DNA of 64,000 nucleotides from Roseateles oligotrophus (lineage in GTDB: Bacteria; Pseudomonadota; Gammaproteobacteria; Burkholderiales; Burkholderiaceae_C), in NCBI RefSeq assembly GCF_014204525.1, contig NZ_JACHLP010000010.1:118710-182709 (forward strand). Reading direction: 5' to 3'. The position numbers and the translations under genes were made by a program. How positions within the stretch are numbered: the first letter of the stretch is position 1; the number at the start of each line of letters is the position of its first letter. This document shows, piece by piece, positions 46,001 through 54,301 of this stretch. A model generated the notes under the pieces. It worked only from the letters and a program-made list of their open reading frames with translations. It had not been told where the DNA came from and ran no database searches.

Positions 46001-46351
46001 TGCGCAGTCTTTGGCTTGCCGGCGATGTGCATTGCCGTGTCGCTTTTGCCGGAATCAGTCCAGGCCGTGTCCGAGTGGCAGTCCCCTTGCTTTCCCCACG
46101 GAGCCCCCCGTTTAGCAATGCCGCCCGAGCACGGCCTGGCTTCTCCCCCATGCGGCTGAGGGCGGCGTCTTGGGCCGTTTCCCCTCGAAGTGGCATGGGA
46201 CACTTTTCTTGTTTTTCTGGCTTTCCTGCCGCCTCATTTCCCTGCAGCAATTGCAGGATATTCGGCGGCGCTGGCTCTTCCCAATAAGCAATTCGCTCTT
46301 GCTTGCGCGCCGCCTGCATAAGACCGCGTTGGACCGCGCACGAGCGCGGGT

Positions 46352-46632
46352 GTGGCCCGCTTGTTCAAGACGGCGCGCGAGTTCTTCACTCTGCCGCGCG
46401 AGCAAAAGCTGGCCTTGCGCATGGCCCGCTCACCGCATTGCCGCGGCTACACGGCGGCCGGTGAGGCGATCACCCTGGGCGAGCGCGACTGGCGCGAGCA
46501 ACTCGATATCGGCGCCGAGCGCGCCCCTTTGCCCGGTGCCTTGCTGGGCCAGCCGGAACAGGCCTGCCGCCCTGCCCGGCAGTTTGGTGGTGAATCTGGG
46601 CGAGGTGCTGGAGGGCCGCAACTTTCTGAAAG
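46352..46632 (+). pseudogene. 2-oxoglutarate/Fe(II) oxygenase (isopenicillin N synthase-like) remnant
   Basis: A first piece reads VARLFKTAREFFTLPREQKL, then HCRGYTAAGEAITLGERDWR, the conserved N-terminal region of bacterial IPNS-like oxygenases that precedes the catalytic core. After about 46560 the frame shifts and a second piece PAALPGSLVVNLGEVLEG (46572-46620) matches the C-terminal VVNxGExLE region. The central Fe-binding His/Asp part is deleted, and the true N-terminus is missing. It cannot encode a working enzyme. Confidence 0.7.
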
Positions 46633-46708
46633 GCCGGCTGCGTTCGCACCTGGATGTGGCCGCGGCCTATTGCTCGGATGTGCGGGTCGCCCAGCATTTG
46701 CGGGCCGA

Positions 46709-47335
46709 CTAGCCGAGGAGCACAGCCAGATTGCGCCTTGCCTGCGCCTCCAACTGCGTCTGGAAGTGGGGCGTGCTGTAGATGGCGTCGCGCGCCAAGA
46801 AACCGCGCATGACCTGCCTGCGTTTGCCCCGGTAAATCCAGCCGGGCACCCAGCTGTACTCGGCCCGCACCTGGGCGTCGTATTCGGCAAAACGTTGGGG
46901 GTCGGCGCCGAGGATGGCCAGGTCGATATCGACCAGGAGCTGGGCATCGGCCGCGCTGGGCACCGCTTGGTGGCAGGTCGCCATGATCAGATCTTGCACA
47001 CGCTGGATTTGCTCGGCGCTCGCGCCGCTCTGGCGCAAGGCCTGCTTGGCCCACTGCGCGCTTTGCGCTTCGTTGTCCTTGGCCTTGACGGCGTAGACCG
47101 CATCGTGAAACCAAAGCGCCAGCTCCAGCTCGCCGGGAAACTGCGCCCGCTGCATCACCTGCTCCCAATGCGTCAGGCATTCCTGCAGATGCTGCAGCGT
47201 GTGGTAGTGCCGCTGAGTTTCGCGGTAAGCCTCCAGCAACTGTGCGTGCAGGCCAGATGCTGGCTGCAGGCCTAGCGAGTGCCAGGCGCGTTGCCAGGAG
47301 CTTTGCAAGCAGGCCGGTGAGGGCGACTCGGTCAT
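46709..47335 (-). CDS. HD-domain metal-dependent phosphohydrolase-like protein
   Basis: 208 residues, all helical. The first His motif RHYHTLQHLQECL (about 43) and the HD pair WFHDAVY (about 75) fit the COG4339-type HD superfamily, with CHQAVPSAADAQLLVDIDLAIL (split at about 120-145) providing the distal His/Asp ligands. Substrates are unknown. The start MTESPSPACL follows no strong Shine-Dalgarno. The gene's stop overlaps the end of the oxygenase remnant region, so it survived at the edge of a decayed block. Confidence 0.88.
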   Translation of the reverse strand: MTESPSPACLQSSWQRAWHSLGLQPASGLHAQLLEAYRETQRHYHTLQHLQECLTHWEQVMQRAQFPGELELALWFHDAVYAVKAKDNEAQSAQWAKQALRQSGASAEQIQRVQDLIMATCHQAVPSAADAQLLVDIDLAILGADPQRFAEYDAQVRAEYSWVPGWIYRGKRRQVMRGFLARDAIYSTPHFQTQLEAQARRNLAVLLG

Positions 47336-47494
47336 GGCTTGTTCTCACCTCGCATTGCCAGCGCAGCCGGAAGCCCGGAGAAACCGAGCTCGACGAGGGT
47401 GGGGCCATGGCCCGAGTGAATGCTGAGGTCTGTCGATGGATTTGCCATGGGAGTCCGCAGCGCATATAGAGAGGTTCGGCAGATTAGCCTATGT

Positions 47495-47636
47495 CCAGTA
47501 CCGTGCCGCGCAAGTATCGGACCATGAAAGCGCGTCTTCGCCTCCATGGCCTAGCTATGGCTGCGGTATGCGCCTTGCCCTGAAGGCGAATCCATCCCTT
47601 TCATTTTGTTCCTCTACTTGCGCGGCACGGTATTAG
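47495..47636. mobile_element. MITE-like element family B, shorter copy
   Basis: Same ends as the copy at 43954 (AGTACCGTGCCGCGCAAGTA and CGGCACGGTATTAG) and same internal CTTTCATTTTGTTCCTC. About 25 bp of the central core (the GTTGCAAATCCTCG arm) is deleted. Flanks are CCAG and TTAG rather than an exact repeat. Confidence 0.72.
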
Positions 47637-47664
47637 GGCCACGAAGCGTGGGTCATGCACAGAA

Positions 47665-47690
47665 CTACGCCTCGCAAGAGCGAGGCGTAG
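47665..47690. other. Perfect 11-bp hairpin, role unknown
   Basis: CTACGCCTCGC (47665-47675), loop AAGA, GCGAGGCGTAG (47680-47690). No T run on either strand. It lies just right of the family B element in a stretch (47637-47748) with no gene. Confidence 0.5.
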
Positions 47691-47748
47691 TGAAAGTCGT
47701 TTCCGTCAGACGGATGCATTGATTGATTGCTTGCTTGTTGGGGCGCAT

Positions 47749-47883
47749 TCATGGTGATCGGTCGATAGCGGGTCCTCCTGTGCTTGCGTGTGGGGCGGTG
47801 CTGATGCCGAAGGCCGCGGCGCTCAGGGCGAGCAGGCTGCGAATGATCTGGCGGCTGTCTTGGCGCTGGGTCTGGCTGCTCAT
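47749..47883 (-). CDS. Possible 44-residue secreted peptide or gene remnant
   Basis: MSSQTQRQDSRQIIRSLLAL followed by SAAAFGISTAPHAS looks like an intact signal peptide with only a short mature part (TGGPAIDRSP). GAGGAAT lies 8 bp before the ATG. It may be the 5' end of a decayed gene, as the surroundings hold other remnants. No homologue is recognised. Confidence 0.35.
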   Translation of the reverse strand: MSSQTQRQDSRQIIRSLLALSAAAFGISTAPHASTGGPAIDRSP

Positions 47884-48022
47884 GGCTGGTATTCCTCTCG
47901 GGCGGCTTGGTGCTTGCAAGATTAGGGCGTGGCAGCCGGGCGGGGAACAAAGCCTTGTGCATATCCATAGCCGGCATTTGCACAAGCGGACTGTTGGTCG
48001 GCAGCCTTGACGGCCTGAGCGC

Positions 48023-48292
48023 TTGCGGGTCTATAGCTCCAGCGCGGCCACGCTGATGGCTTTCGAGGCGCGTTGGCATGCCACCGACCAGGTGCCCATG
48101 TGCCTGAGCCGCAAGCTGGGTGCCAAGAGGGTGTTGAGCCTGGATGTGCTCAATCTGCTGGACCGCTCCTGCAACGATATCGAGTATTTCTACGCCACCC
48201 AGCTGAAGAGCGAGTCGGCACCGGTGAACGACAAGCGCGTCCACCCCGGCGAGCCGCGCAGCCTGCGGCTGAGGCTGAGGGCGCAGTTCTGA
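48023..48292 (+). pseudogene. C-terminal remnant of a TonB-dependent receptor
   Basis: The last ~55 codons (LSLDVLNLLDRSCNDIEYFY, then HPGEPRSLRLRLRAQF) match the final barrel strands and terminal Phe of TonB-dependent receptors of the kind ending FxNLLDRxDxDIxYFY...HP.EPR. No plug or barrel body precedes it; upstream is noncoding or the small peptide above. It is therefore a truncated remnant. Confidence 0.75.
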
Positions 48293-48429
48293 GCCGGCCA
48301 TGCTCAAGCCCTTGTCAGCTTGGGTCCAGCCTGCCTGTCTTAATGCGCTTGAATATTTAGTTACTTAATTTGCCCGTGCGGCGCCTGCCGGGCGCGGGTT
48401 TACAGGTCGCCAGCCCTAAACTGCGGGCC

Positions 48430-49245
48430 ATGATTCAAGCGCGCTCCTCGTTTCCCATGCTCCGCTCCCTGTGGTTCATCGCTTTGTGCGCCAGCTTGGC
48501 GGCCTGCAATGGCGAGCGTGAGGGAGGCGGTGGATCCGGCGCTTCGATCGAGGCCCAGGCGGGCGAGGAAACATCGGCCCAGGCCCGGCTGGCCTATGCG
48601 CACAGCGTCAGGATGGAGGCGGATGAGGCGCAGGTCGAAGCGCTGTTGAACGCCGGCCGGCAGGCCTGCCTGGCGATCGCGCAAAGCCAGCAATGCGTGA
48701 TCCTGCAGATGCGCTTGGAGTCCGGCCGGGAGGCCCAGGCCGGGCTGAAGATACGCGCGACGGCGCAAGGGGTGCAGCAGGTGCTGGAGCGGCTCAAGTC
48801 GCAGGGCCGGCTGCTGTCGCAGACCACCCATGCGCAAGACCTGGCCGCCCCTTTGCAGGACGCGGCCAAGCAGCTGGCCATGCTGAAGGATTACCGCAGC
48901 AAGCTGGAGGCCTTGAGCGGCCGTGCCGCCGGCGATATTGATGCCTTGATCAAGGTGAGCCACGAACTGGCCCAGGTGCAGAGCGATCTGGAGGCCGCGG
49001 CCAGCCAACAGGCCCAGCTGCAGCAGCGGGTCGAGACGCAGACGCTGGAGCTGGCCATCGAGTCCCGCCAGCATCGCGGCTTTGCGCGCCCCATCCAGCA
49101 GGCGCTGGGCGATTTTGCCGGCAATCTGTCAAGCGGCCTGGCCGGTTTTGTGACGGCGCTGGCCTATCTGCTGCCCTGGCTCATGGCTGCGGGAGGCGTG
49201 GCTTGGGCCCTGCTGCGTTGGCGCCGCAAGCGGCAGCAAAAATGA
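48430..49245 (+). CDS. DUF4349-type lipoprotein
   Basis: 271 residues. Lipobox LAAC (Cys about 26) after a hydrophobic segment SLWFIALCASLAA. Two features define the DUF4349 pattern: an N-terminal alpha/beta part with two Cys (ACLAIAQSQQCVILQM), and a long coiled coil (about 110-205, KQLAMLKDYRSKLEALSGRA... LAQVQSDLEAAASQQAQL) before a C-terminal membrane helix (VTALAYLLPWLMAAGGVAWALL). A second possible start is 27 bp downstream (MLRSLWF). The role in the envelope is unknown. Confidence 0.8.
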   Translation: MIQARSSFPMLRSLWFIALCASLAACNGEREGGGGSGASIEAQAGEETSAQARLAYAHSVRMEADEAQVEALLNAGRQACLAIAQSQQCVILQMRLESGREAQAGLKIRATAQGVQQVLERLKSQGRLLSQTTHAQDLAAPLQDAAKQLAMLKDYRSKLEALSGRAAGDIDALIKVSHELAQVQSDLEAAASQQAQLQQRVETQTLELAIESRQHRGFARPIQQALGDFAGNLSSGLAGFVTALAYLLPWLMAAGGVAWALLRWRRKRQQK

Positions 49246-49359
49246 TGGCAGGCGGGCCTCGCCCTTTCGCATCGTCGGGCCCAAGGCCCCGGCCTCCTGC
49301 CAAAGCCTGGCCTCTTGATTGAGTCGGCCCGCGCGGGCTTGATCTAGCGCAGTGCTTAT

Positions 49360-49383
49360 CGTTATGTATTGCGATATATTTCG
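49360..49383. promoter_or_regulatory. Candidate ModE operator upstream of modA
   Basis: An AT-rich 24-bp imperfect palindrome with CGTTATGTAT and ATATATTTCG half-sites around TGCG lies 18 bp before the modA start in GC-rich surroundings. It resembles the ModE box (half-site CGNTATATA) of E. coli modABC. ModE encoded three genes downstream would repress from here with molybdate. Confidence 0.65.
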
Positions 49384-49400
49384 CTCCCTCTGATACGGGA

Positions 49401-50180
49401 ATGCAAGCCATGAGACCAAGCTCCAACTTCAAAACCCTGCGCCTGTGCGCCGTCGCCCTGCTGGCCGCGGGTGCCCTGCTGTCTGCCCGGGCGGCGGAGC
49501 TGACCGTCTCGGCCGCGGCCAGCCTCAGCAATGCTTTCAAGGAGTTGGCGCCAGCCTTCGAGGCCCAGCATCCCGGCAGCAAGCTCTTGTTCAACTTCGC
49601 CGCCTCGGACGCCTTGCTGGCGCAGATCGCGCGCGGTGCGCCGGTCGATGTGCTGGCCACGGCCGATCAGGAGACCATGGACCGGGCCGAGCAGCAAAAG
49701 CTCTTGCAGCCCGGCAGTCGCCATAACTTCGTCGCCAACAGCCTGGTGCTGGTCAGCCCCTTGCAGGCCGGGCCGGTGGCCCAGAGCCTGGCCGATCTGG
49801 CTAAGCCCGAATTCAAGCGCATCGCGCTGGGCAAGCCCGAGGGCGTGCCCGCCGGCCGCTATAGCAAGAGCGCGCTGGAGGCGGCCAAGCTCTGGGCCGC
49901 CGTCGAACCCAAGGCCGTCTACGCCCAGAACGTGCGCCAGGCCCTGGACTATGTGGCGCGCGGCGAGGTGGAGGCGGGCTTTGTCTACGCCACCGACGCC
50001 GCGGTGCAAAAAGACAAGGTCAAAGTCTTGTTCAGCGTGCCCACGCAGACGCCCATCAACTACCCCATTGCGGCGGTGGCGGCGGCCGCCAATGCCGAGG
50101 ATGCGCGTCGGTTCATCGCCTATGTGATGTCGCCGGCCGGCCAGGCCGTGCTGGCCCGCTACGGTTTCCAAAAGCCTTGA
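49401..50180 (+). CDS. modA: Molybdate ABC transporter substrate-binding protein
   Basis: 259-residue periplasmic protein. Signal peptide to about residue 32 (LSARAAE). The mature start [20 protein letters not shown] contains the two Ser of the oxyanion-binding loop; [26 protein letters not shown]-like [11 protein letters not shown] and SLVLVSP are family signatures, and [20 protein letters not shown] lines the second lobe. Molybdate or tungstate ligand. First gene of modABC-modE; supplies Mo for the nitrate reductase cofactor. Confidence 0.96.
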   Translation: MQAMRPSSNFKTLRLCAVALLAAGALLSARAAELTVSAAASLSNAFKELAPAFEAQHPGSKLLFNFAASDALLAQIARGAPVDVLATADQETMDRAEQQKLLQPGSRHNFVANSLVLVSPLQAGPVAQSLADLAKPEFKRIALGKPEGVPAGRYSKSALEAAKLWAAVEPKAVYAQNVRQALDYVARGEVEAGFVYATDAAVQKDKVKVLFSVPTQTPINYPIAAVAAAANAEDARRFIAYVMSPAGQAVLARYGFQKP

Positions 50181-50190
50181 GTTTGCTTTG

Positions 50191-50859
50191 ATGGACGCGG
50201 CCTGGGTTCCTTTGCTGCTGTCGCTGAAGGTGGCAGGCTGGGCCACTGCGCTCAATCTTTTCCTGGGCGTGGGGGTCGGCTTTGCGCTGGCGCGTTGGCG
50301 CTTCCCCGGCCGCGAGCTGCTGGACGCCGTGCTGACCCTGCCCATGGTCTTGCCGCCCACCGTGCTGGGCTATTACCTGCTGGTGCTGATCGGCAAGCAC
50401 GGGCCGCTGGGCGCCTGGCTGCTGGATAACTTTGGCATTCAGCTGATCTTCACCTGGCAGGGCGCGGTGATCGCCGCCACCCTGGTGGCCTTTCCCCTGG
50501 TGCTGAAGTCGGCCCGCGCCGCCTTCGAGGGCGTGGATCCGCAGCTGGAGCGCGCTGCCCGCGTGCTGGGCCTGGGCGAATGGGCCGTCTTCTTCCGGGT
50601 CAGCCTGCCCATGGCCTGGCGCGGCATCCTGGCCGGCTTGTTGCTGGCGTTTGCGCGCGCCCTGGGCGAGTTTGGTGCCACGCTGATGGTGGCGGGTAGC
50701 ATCCCGGGCCGCACCCAGACCTTGTCCGTGGCCGTCTACGAGGCGGTGCAGGCCGGCCAGGACGACAGCGCCAACTTCCTGGTGCTGATCACCTCGCTGA
50801 CCTGCGTCCTGGTGCTGCTGTCGGCCGGGCGGCTGGCGCCTGCGAGGCCCTTGGTATGA
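50191..50859 (+). CDS. modB: Molybdate ABC transporter permease
   Basis: 222-residue inner-membrane permease with five membrane segments and the EAA loop [20 protein letters not shown] followed by [25 protein letters not shown] is the ModB hallmark. The ATG beginning [10 protein letters not shown] is used; a TTG one codon upstream is not needed. It starts 10 bp after modA and overlaps modC by 4 bp. Confidence 0.96.
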   Translation: MDAAWVPLLLSLKVAGWATALNLFLGVGVGFALARWRFPGRELLDAVLTLPMVLPPTVLGYYLLVLIGKHGPLGAWLLDNFGIQLIFTWQGAVIAATLVAFPLVLKSARAAFEGVDPQLERAARVLGLGEWAVFFRVSLPMAWRGILAGLLLAFARALGEFGATLMVAGSIPGRTQTLSVAVYEAVQAGQDDSANFLVLITSLTCVLVLLSAGRLAPARPLV

Positions 50860-51533
50860 GCGCCGCCATCTTCGACGTGGCTGTCCAGAAAACGGTGCGC
50901 AGCGGCGGCCGCTGCTTCGAGCTGGACGTGAGCTTCAAGACCGAGGCCCAGCGCACCGTCATCTACGGCCCCTCGGGTGCGGGCAAGAGCCTGACGCTGC
51001 AGGCCATCGCCGGCCTGCTCAGGCCCGAGCAGGGCCGGATCGCCTTTCAAGGCCAGGCCCTGTTCGATGCCAGCCAAGGCCTGAACCTGCCCAGCCGCGA
51101 ACGCGCCTTCGGCTATCTGTTTCAGGACTACGCCTTGTTCCCCTACCTGAATGTGCGGCAGAACATCGCTTTTGGCCTGCAGCCCCGTTCCTGGCTCAAC
51201 CCGAGGCCGGCACAGGATGATGCCGAGGTGCAGCGCTGGCTGCAGGCTTTCGAGCTGGAGGCGGTGGCGGGGCAGCGGCCGCATGAGTTGTCCGGCGGCC
51301 AGCGGCAGCGCACGGCCCTGGCCCGCGCCCTGGTCAACAAGCCGCGCGCGCTCTTGCTGGACGAGCCCTTCGCCGCGCTCGACCCCGATCTGCGCGGCCG
51401 CATGCGCGACGAGCTGCAGGCGCTGCTGGACCGCATCAAGATTCCCATGCTGATGATCACCCACGACCCGGAAGACCTGGCGCGCTTTGGCGAGGCCAGT
51501 CTGCTGATCTCCGCAGGGGGTATCCAGCCATGA
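50856..51533 (+). CDS. modC: Molybdate ABC transporter ATPase, short form without MOP domain
   Basis: 225-residue ATPase. Walker A GPSGAGKS (38-45), Q-loop [13 protein letters not shown], signature [15 protein letters not shown], Walker [13 protein letters not shown] and switch His in MITHDPEDL are complete. E. coli ModC has about 350 residues because of a C-terminal molybdate-binding MOP region; that part is absent here. The MOP role may be provided by ModE or by the TOBE protein at 53135. It overlaps modE by 4 bp. Confidence 0.94.
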   Translation: MSAAIFDVAVQKTVRSGGRCFELDVSFKTEAQRTVIYGPSGAGKSLTLQAIAGLLRPEQGRIAFQGQALFDASQGLNLPSRERAFGYLFQDYALFPYLNVRQNIAFGLQPRSWLNPRPAQDDAEVQRWLQAFELEAVAGQRPHELSGGQRQRTALARALVNKPRALLLDEPFAALDPDLRGRMRDELQALLDRIKIPMLMITHDPEDLARFGEASLLISAGGIQP

Positions 51534-52372
51534 GCGACAACAAGAAGCATGACAGCCAGCCCCTGCATCTGGGCCTGGCTGCCGAGCTGCGCCTGAATCT
51601 GCAAGGCCAGGATCTGGCCGGTGCCCGGCAACTGGCCTTGCTGGCCGAGATCGCCCGCCTGGGCTCGCTGACCCATGCGGCCAAGGCCGTTGGCTATAGC
51701 TATAAGGGCGCCTGGAACGCGATCGAGCAGATGAGCAATCTGGCCGGAGAGCCCTTGCTGGACCGGGTGGCGGGCGGCAAGGGCGGTGGCTTTACCCGCC
51801 TGACCGAGCGCGGCGCCCAGCTGCTGCGCAATTACGAGCTGATCCAGCAAGAGCATGCGCGCTTCGTCGCGCGGCTCAACCGCCAGTCCCAGGGCCTGAG
51901 CGCCGACTACGCCTTGATGGGGAGCATCGCGATGAAGACCAGCGCCCGCAACCAGTTTGCCGGCACCATCAGCGCCTTGCGCACCGGTGCCGTTAACGAC
52001 GAAATCGAGCTGAGCATCATCGGCGGCCAGACCTTGGTGGCCACGGTCACGCGCGAGAGCTCGCAGGAGCTGGCCCTGGCCATCGGCGCCAAGGCCTTCG
52101 CCCTGGTCAAGGCCTCGTCGGTGCTGCTGGTGGCCGGCGCTGAGGCAGGGCCAGGCGGCCTGCGGCTCTCGGCGCGTAATCAGCTGCGTGGCGTCGTCAG
52201 CCGATTGGTCGAGGGGGCCGTCAACAACGAAGTCGTCCTGAGCCTGCCCGGCGGCGGCACGGTCGCCGCCATCGTCAGCCAGGCCGGCGCCGAGGCGCTG
52301 GGCCTGGCCGTGGGCCTTGAGGCCGTGGCGGTGTTCAACGCCTCCAGCGTGATTCTTGGCGTATCGACCTAG
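51530..52372 (+). CDS. modE: Molybdate-responsive regulator ModE
   Basis: 280 residues. N-terminal winged HTH (about 30-85: ALLAEIARLGSLTHAAKAVG, YKGAWNAIEQM) typical of ModE, then two TOBE/MOP domains (about 128-195, TSARNQFAGTISALRTGAVN; and about 200-278, LSARNQLRGVVSRLVEGAVN) that bind molybdate. It represses modABC. Its TAG stop codon overlaps the end of a small family A element, which begins exactly here, so the last codons may have been altered by the insertion; the protein still ends at the family's usual place. Confidence 0.94.
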   Translation: MSDNKKHDSQPLHLGLAAELRLNLQGQDLAGARQLALLAEIARLGSLTHAAKAVGYSYKGAWNAIEQMSNLAGEPLLDRVAGGKGGGFTRLTERGAQLLRNYELIQQEHARFVARLNRQSQGLSADYALMGSIAMKTSARNQFAGTISALRTGAVNDEIELSIIGGQTLVATVTRESSQELALAIGAKAFALVKASSVLLVAGAEAGPGGLRLSARNQLRGVVSRLVEGAVNNEVVLSLPGGGTVAAIVSQAGAEALGLAVGLEAVAVFNASSVILGVST

Positions 52373-52425
52373 GGCCTGTTAACACTGCGGGAATGGGCCA
52401 TGCCTGTAGTGTTAACAGGCCGCTA
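52370..52425. mobile_element. Short family A element, hairpin-forming, 3' of modE
   Basis: TA-bounded 56 bp: AGGGCCTGTTAACACT and AGTGTTAACAGGCC form a near-perfect stem around a 20-bp centre (GCGGGAATGGGCCATGCCTG region). It corresponds to family A ends with the interior deleted. As RNA it may act as a 3' hairpin for the mod message. Confidence 0.72.
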
Positions 52426-52532
52426 GGGCGGGCCTTGGCTGGAGTCTTGTTCAAAGTCGGGGGCGAGGTCGCCCAGGCGCAGGCTTGGCCTCGGCTGCTT
52501 CCTTTGTGCCTGGTGTCCGTTGAAATTTAAAG

Positions 52533-53126
52533 TCAGATCGCGAACGACCATTCCTGGAAGCTGGCATGCGCCGGGCGCTGTTCGCGGGCGGCGCGTTCGC
52601 GCGCTGCGTCCACCCAGCGTTTGGCCAGCGGGAAGGGGCCGAAGCCTGCTTCGCTATTGATGTGGCCGACGGGGCCCAGATTGGAGAAATGGCTGCCCCA
52701 GCGATGCGCCCAGCGCAGGGCGCTGGTGGCGCTCATCCAGGGGTCGTTCTGGCTGGCGATCAGCGTGCTGGGGCGGCCCAGGCGCTGCTGCGGCAGCAGC
52801 TCGGCCAGGCCGAATTTATCGGGCTCGGCCGGTGCGACGAAGAGCAGCTGGCGTATCGCTGAATCGGGGTGATCGGCCAGATGCCGGGCCAGGGCCAGGC
52901 AGCCAAAGCTGTGGGCCACGGCGATCCACTCGCCCGCGCCCGCATGCTCGATGCTGGACTGGATGCGCTCGGCCCAGCGCAGCAGATCGGGCTCGCTGAA
53001 GTCGCGCTGCACGACGCGGCGGGTGTCGCGGTACTGCTGCTGCAACCAGCTCTGCCAATGCGTGGGGCCGCTGTCGCGCAAGCCGGGCACGATCAGCAGG
53101 CGTGGGGCGCGGTAGGGGGTGGCCAT
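52533..53126 (-). CDS. RBBP9/YdeN-type alpha/beta hydrolase
   Basis: 197-residue serine hydrolase of the RBBP9/YdeN family. Nucleophile Ser in AVAHSFGCLAL (about 72), Asp in ASQNDPWMS (about 128) and His in GPVGHINSEAGFG (about 154) complete the triad; the N-terminus LLIVPGLRDSGPTHWQSWL is diagnostic. Physiological substrates unknown. It lies 8 bp after the TOBE gene on the same strand, so they are probably co-transcribed. Confidence 0.92.
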   Translation of the reverse strand: MATPYRAPRLLIVPGLRDSGPTHWQSWLQQQYRDTRRVVQRDFSEPDLLRWAERIQSSIEHAGAGEWIAVAHSFGCLALARHLADHPDSAIRQLLFVAPAEPDKFGLAELLPQQRLGRPSTLIASQNDPWMSATSALRWAHRWGSHFSNLGPVGHINSEAGFGPFPLAKRWVDAARERAAREQRPAHASFQEWSFAI

Positions 53127-53134
53127 GATCGCGC

Positions 53135-53353
53135 TCAGAGCGTGGCGATGGAGACTTCGGTGGATTTCACCAAGGCCACCACTTCCTTGCCCACGACCAG
53201 GCCCAGCTCCTTGGCCGAGCGGGTGGTGATCACCGAGGTGACGATCAGCCCCGCGGGCGTCAGCACATCGACCTCGGAGACCACGGGGCCTTCGATGACT
53301 TCCTTGACCCTGCCGCGGAATTGGTTGCGGACATTGATGGCGCTGATGCTCAT
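53135..53353 (-). CDS. Single-TOBE-domain molybdate-binding protein (molbindin)
   Basis: 72 residues forming one Mop/TOBE domain: MSISAINVRNQFRGRVKEVI, PVVSEVDVLTP, then SVITTRSAKELGLVVGKEVV and LVKSTEVSI. Such proteins assemble into hexamers that bind molybdate in the cytosol and buffer Mo. It is near, but convergent with, modABC-modE. GGAG is present upstream of the start. Confidence 0.93.
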   Translation of the reverse strand: MSISAINVRNQFRGRVKEVIEGPVVSEVDVLTPAGLIVTSVITTRSAKELGLVVGKEVVALVKSTEVSIATL

Positions 53354-53521
53354 GCGGCCTCTCCTTGCTGTTGAGCCTTCAGCTTAGGCCGCGCGAGGCT
53401 CGGGGCAAAGGAAGCGGATTGCAGCTAGACATGCGGCCTGCGCATAAGTAAGGCAAGGCGTCAGGCCGCCGGCCTGTCCTGTCTGCCTGCTGCTTTGCGT
53501 CTGTTTGAGGTGTCGACATTC

Positions 53522-53553
<32 letters not shown>

Positions 53554-53584
53554 GTCCACCCACCCATCACCCGAGGGCCAGACC

Positions 53585-54280
53585 ATGAAGACAAGCACTT
53601 ACTCCCATCGCATCTTGTTGCTGCTGGCGCTGGGCGCCCTGGGCGCAGGCAGCGCGCAAGCCGATAGCTACTTCCTCAAATTCATTGACAGCAAGGGGGT
53701 GCAGATCAAGGGCGGCTCCACCGACGCCCACCACAAGGACTTCAGCGAAGCCGGCAGCTGGTCGCTGGACCTGACGGTGGCCGCACCCGTCGGCGGTGGC
53801 AAGCCCCAACATGGGCCCTTCGAGTGGAGCCAGAGCGTGGACAGCGCCTTCGTGCCCCTCTTCCTGTCCATGGTGCAGGGCAAGGGCTTGCAGTCCGCCG
53901 AGCTGGATGTGGCGCGCAATAGCGTGGCTGGCAACAACCAGGACTATTTCAAGCTGGTGTTCGAGCCGGCCTATCTGAGCGAGCTGAAGACCTCGGCCAC
54001 GGCCGGTAGCTCGCCGCTGCTGAACGGTGGGCTGAGCTTCAGCACGCTGAGCCTGGCCTACCGCCAGCAAGACGTCCGGGGCACTTGGAGCAACTGGGTG
54101 ACTGGCAGCTTCAACTTTATGACCGGCCAATCGACGCCGGTGTTCAGCGGCGACCCGCTGGTGCTGGAAGGCCTGGCCCTGGCCATGCCGGCGGCCGTGC
54201 CGGAGCCCGCCAGCACCGGCTTGTTGCTGCTGGGCTTGGCGAGCCTGGGCTGCTGGCGCCAGCGCCGCGGCGCGGCCTGA
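53585..54280 (+). CDS. PEP-CTERM protein with Hcp-like domain
   Basis: 231 residues. Signal peptide (MKTSTYSHRILLLLALGALG, cut after SAQA near 26). Residues about 28-185 follow the Hcp (type VI tube) fold pattern: YFLKFIDSKGVQIKG, GPFEWSQSVDSAFVPLFLSM, QGKGLQSAELDVAR, YFKLVFEPAYLSEL and a late GSFNFMTG. The C-terminus has VPEP, a hydrophobic helix (GLLLLGLASLG) and RQRRGAA, a PEP-CTERM signal. True Hcp has no signal peptide and is secreted by T6SS, so this is an exported surface relative. GAGG lies 9 bp before the ATG. Confidence 0.82.
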   Translation: MKTSTYSHRILLLLALGALGAGSAQADSYFLKFIDSKGVQIKGGSTDAHHKDFSEAGSWSLDLTVAAPVGGGKPQHGPFEWSQSVDSAFVPLFLSMVQGKGLQSAELDVARNSVAGNNQDYFKLVFEPAYLSELKTSATAGSSPLLNGGLSFSTLSLAYRQQDVRGTWSNWVTGSFNFMTGQSTPVFSGDPLVLEGLALAMPAAVPEPASTGLLLLGLASLGCWRQRRGAA

Positions 54281-54301
54281 GCGAGGCGCGCGCCGGCCGC
54301 C

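Noticed and set aside
49339..49353. FNR-like TTGATCTAGCGCAG before modA
   Set aside because: Only the first half-site fits (7 of 10 overall) and the ModE-type palindrome is better placed.
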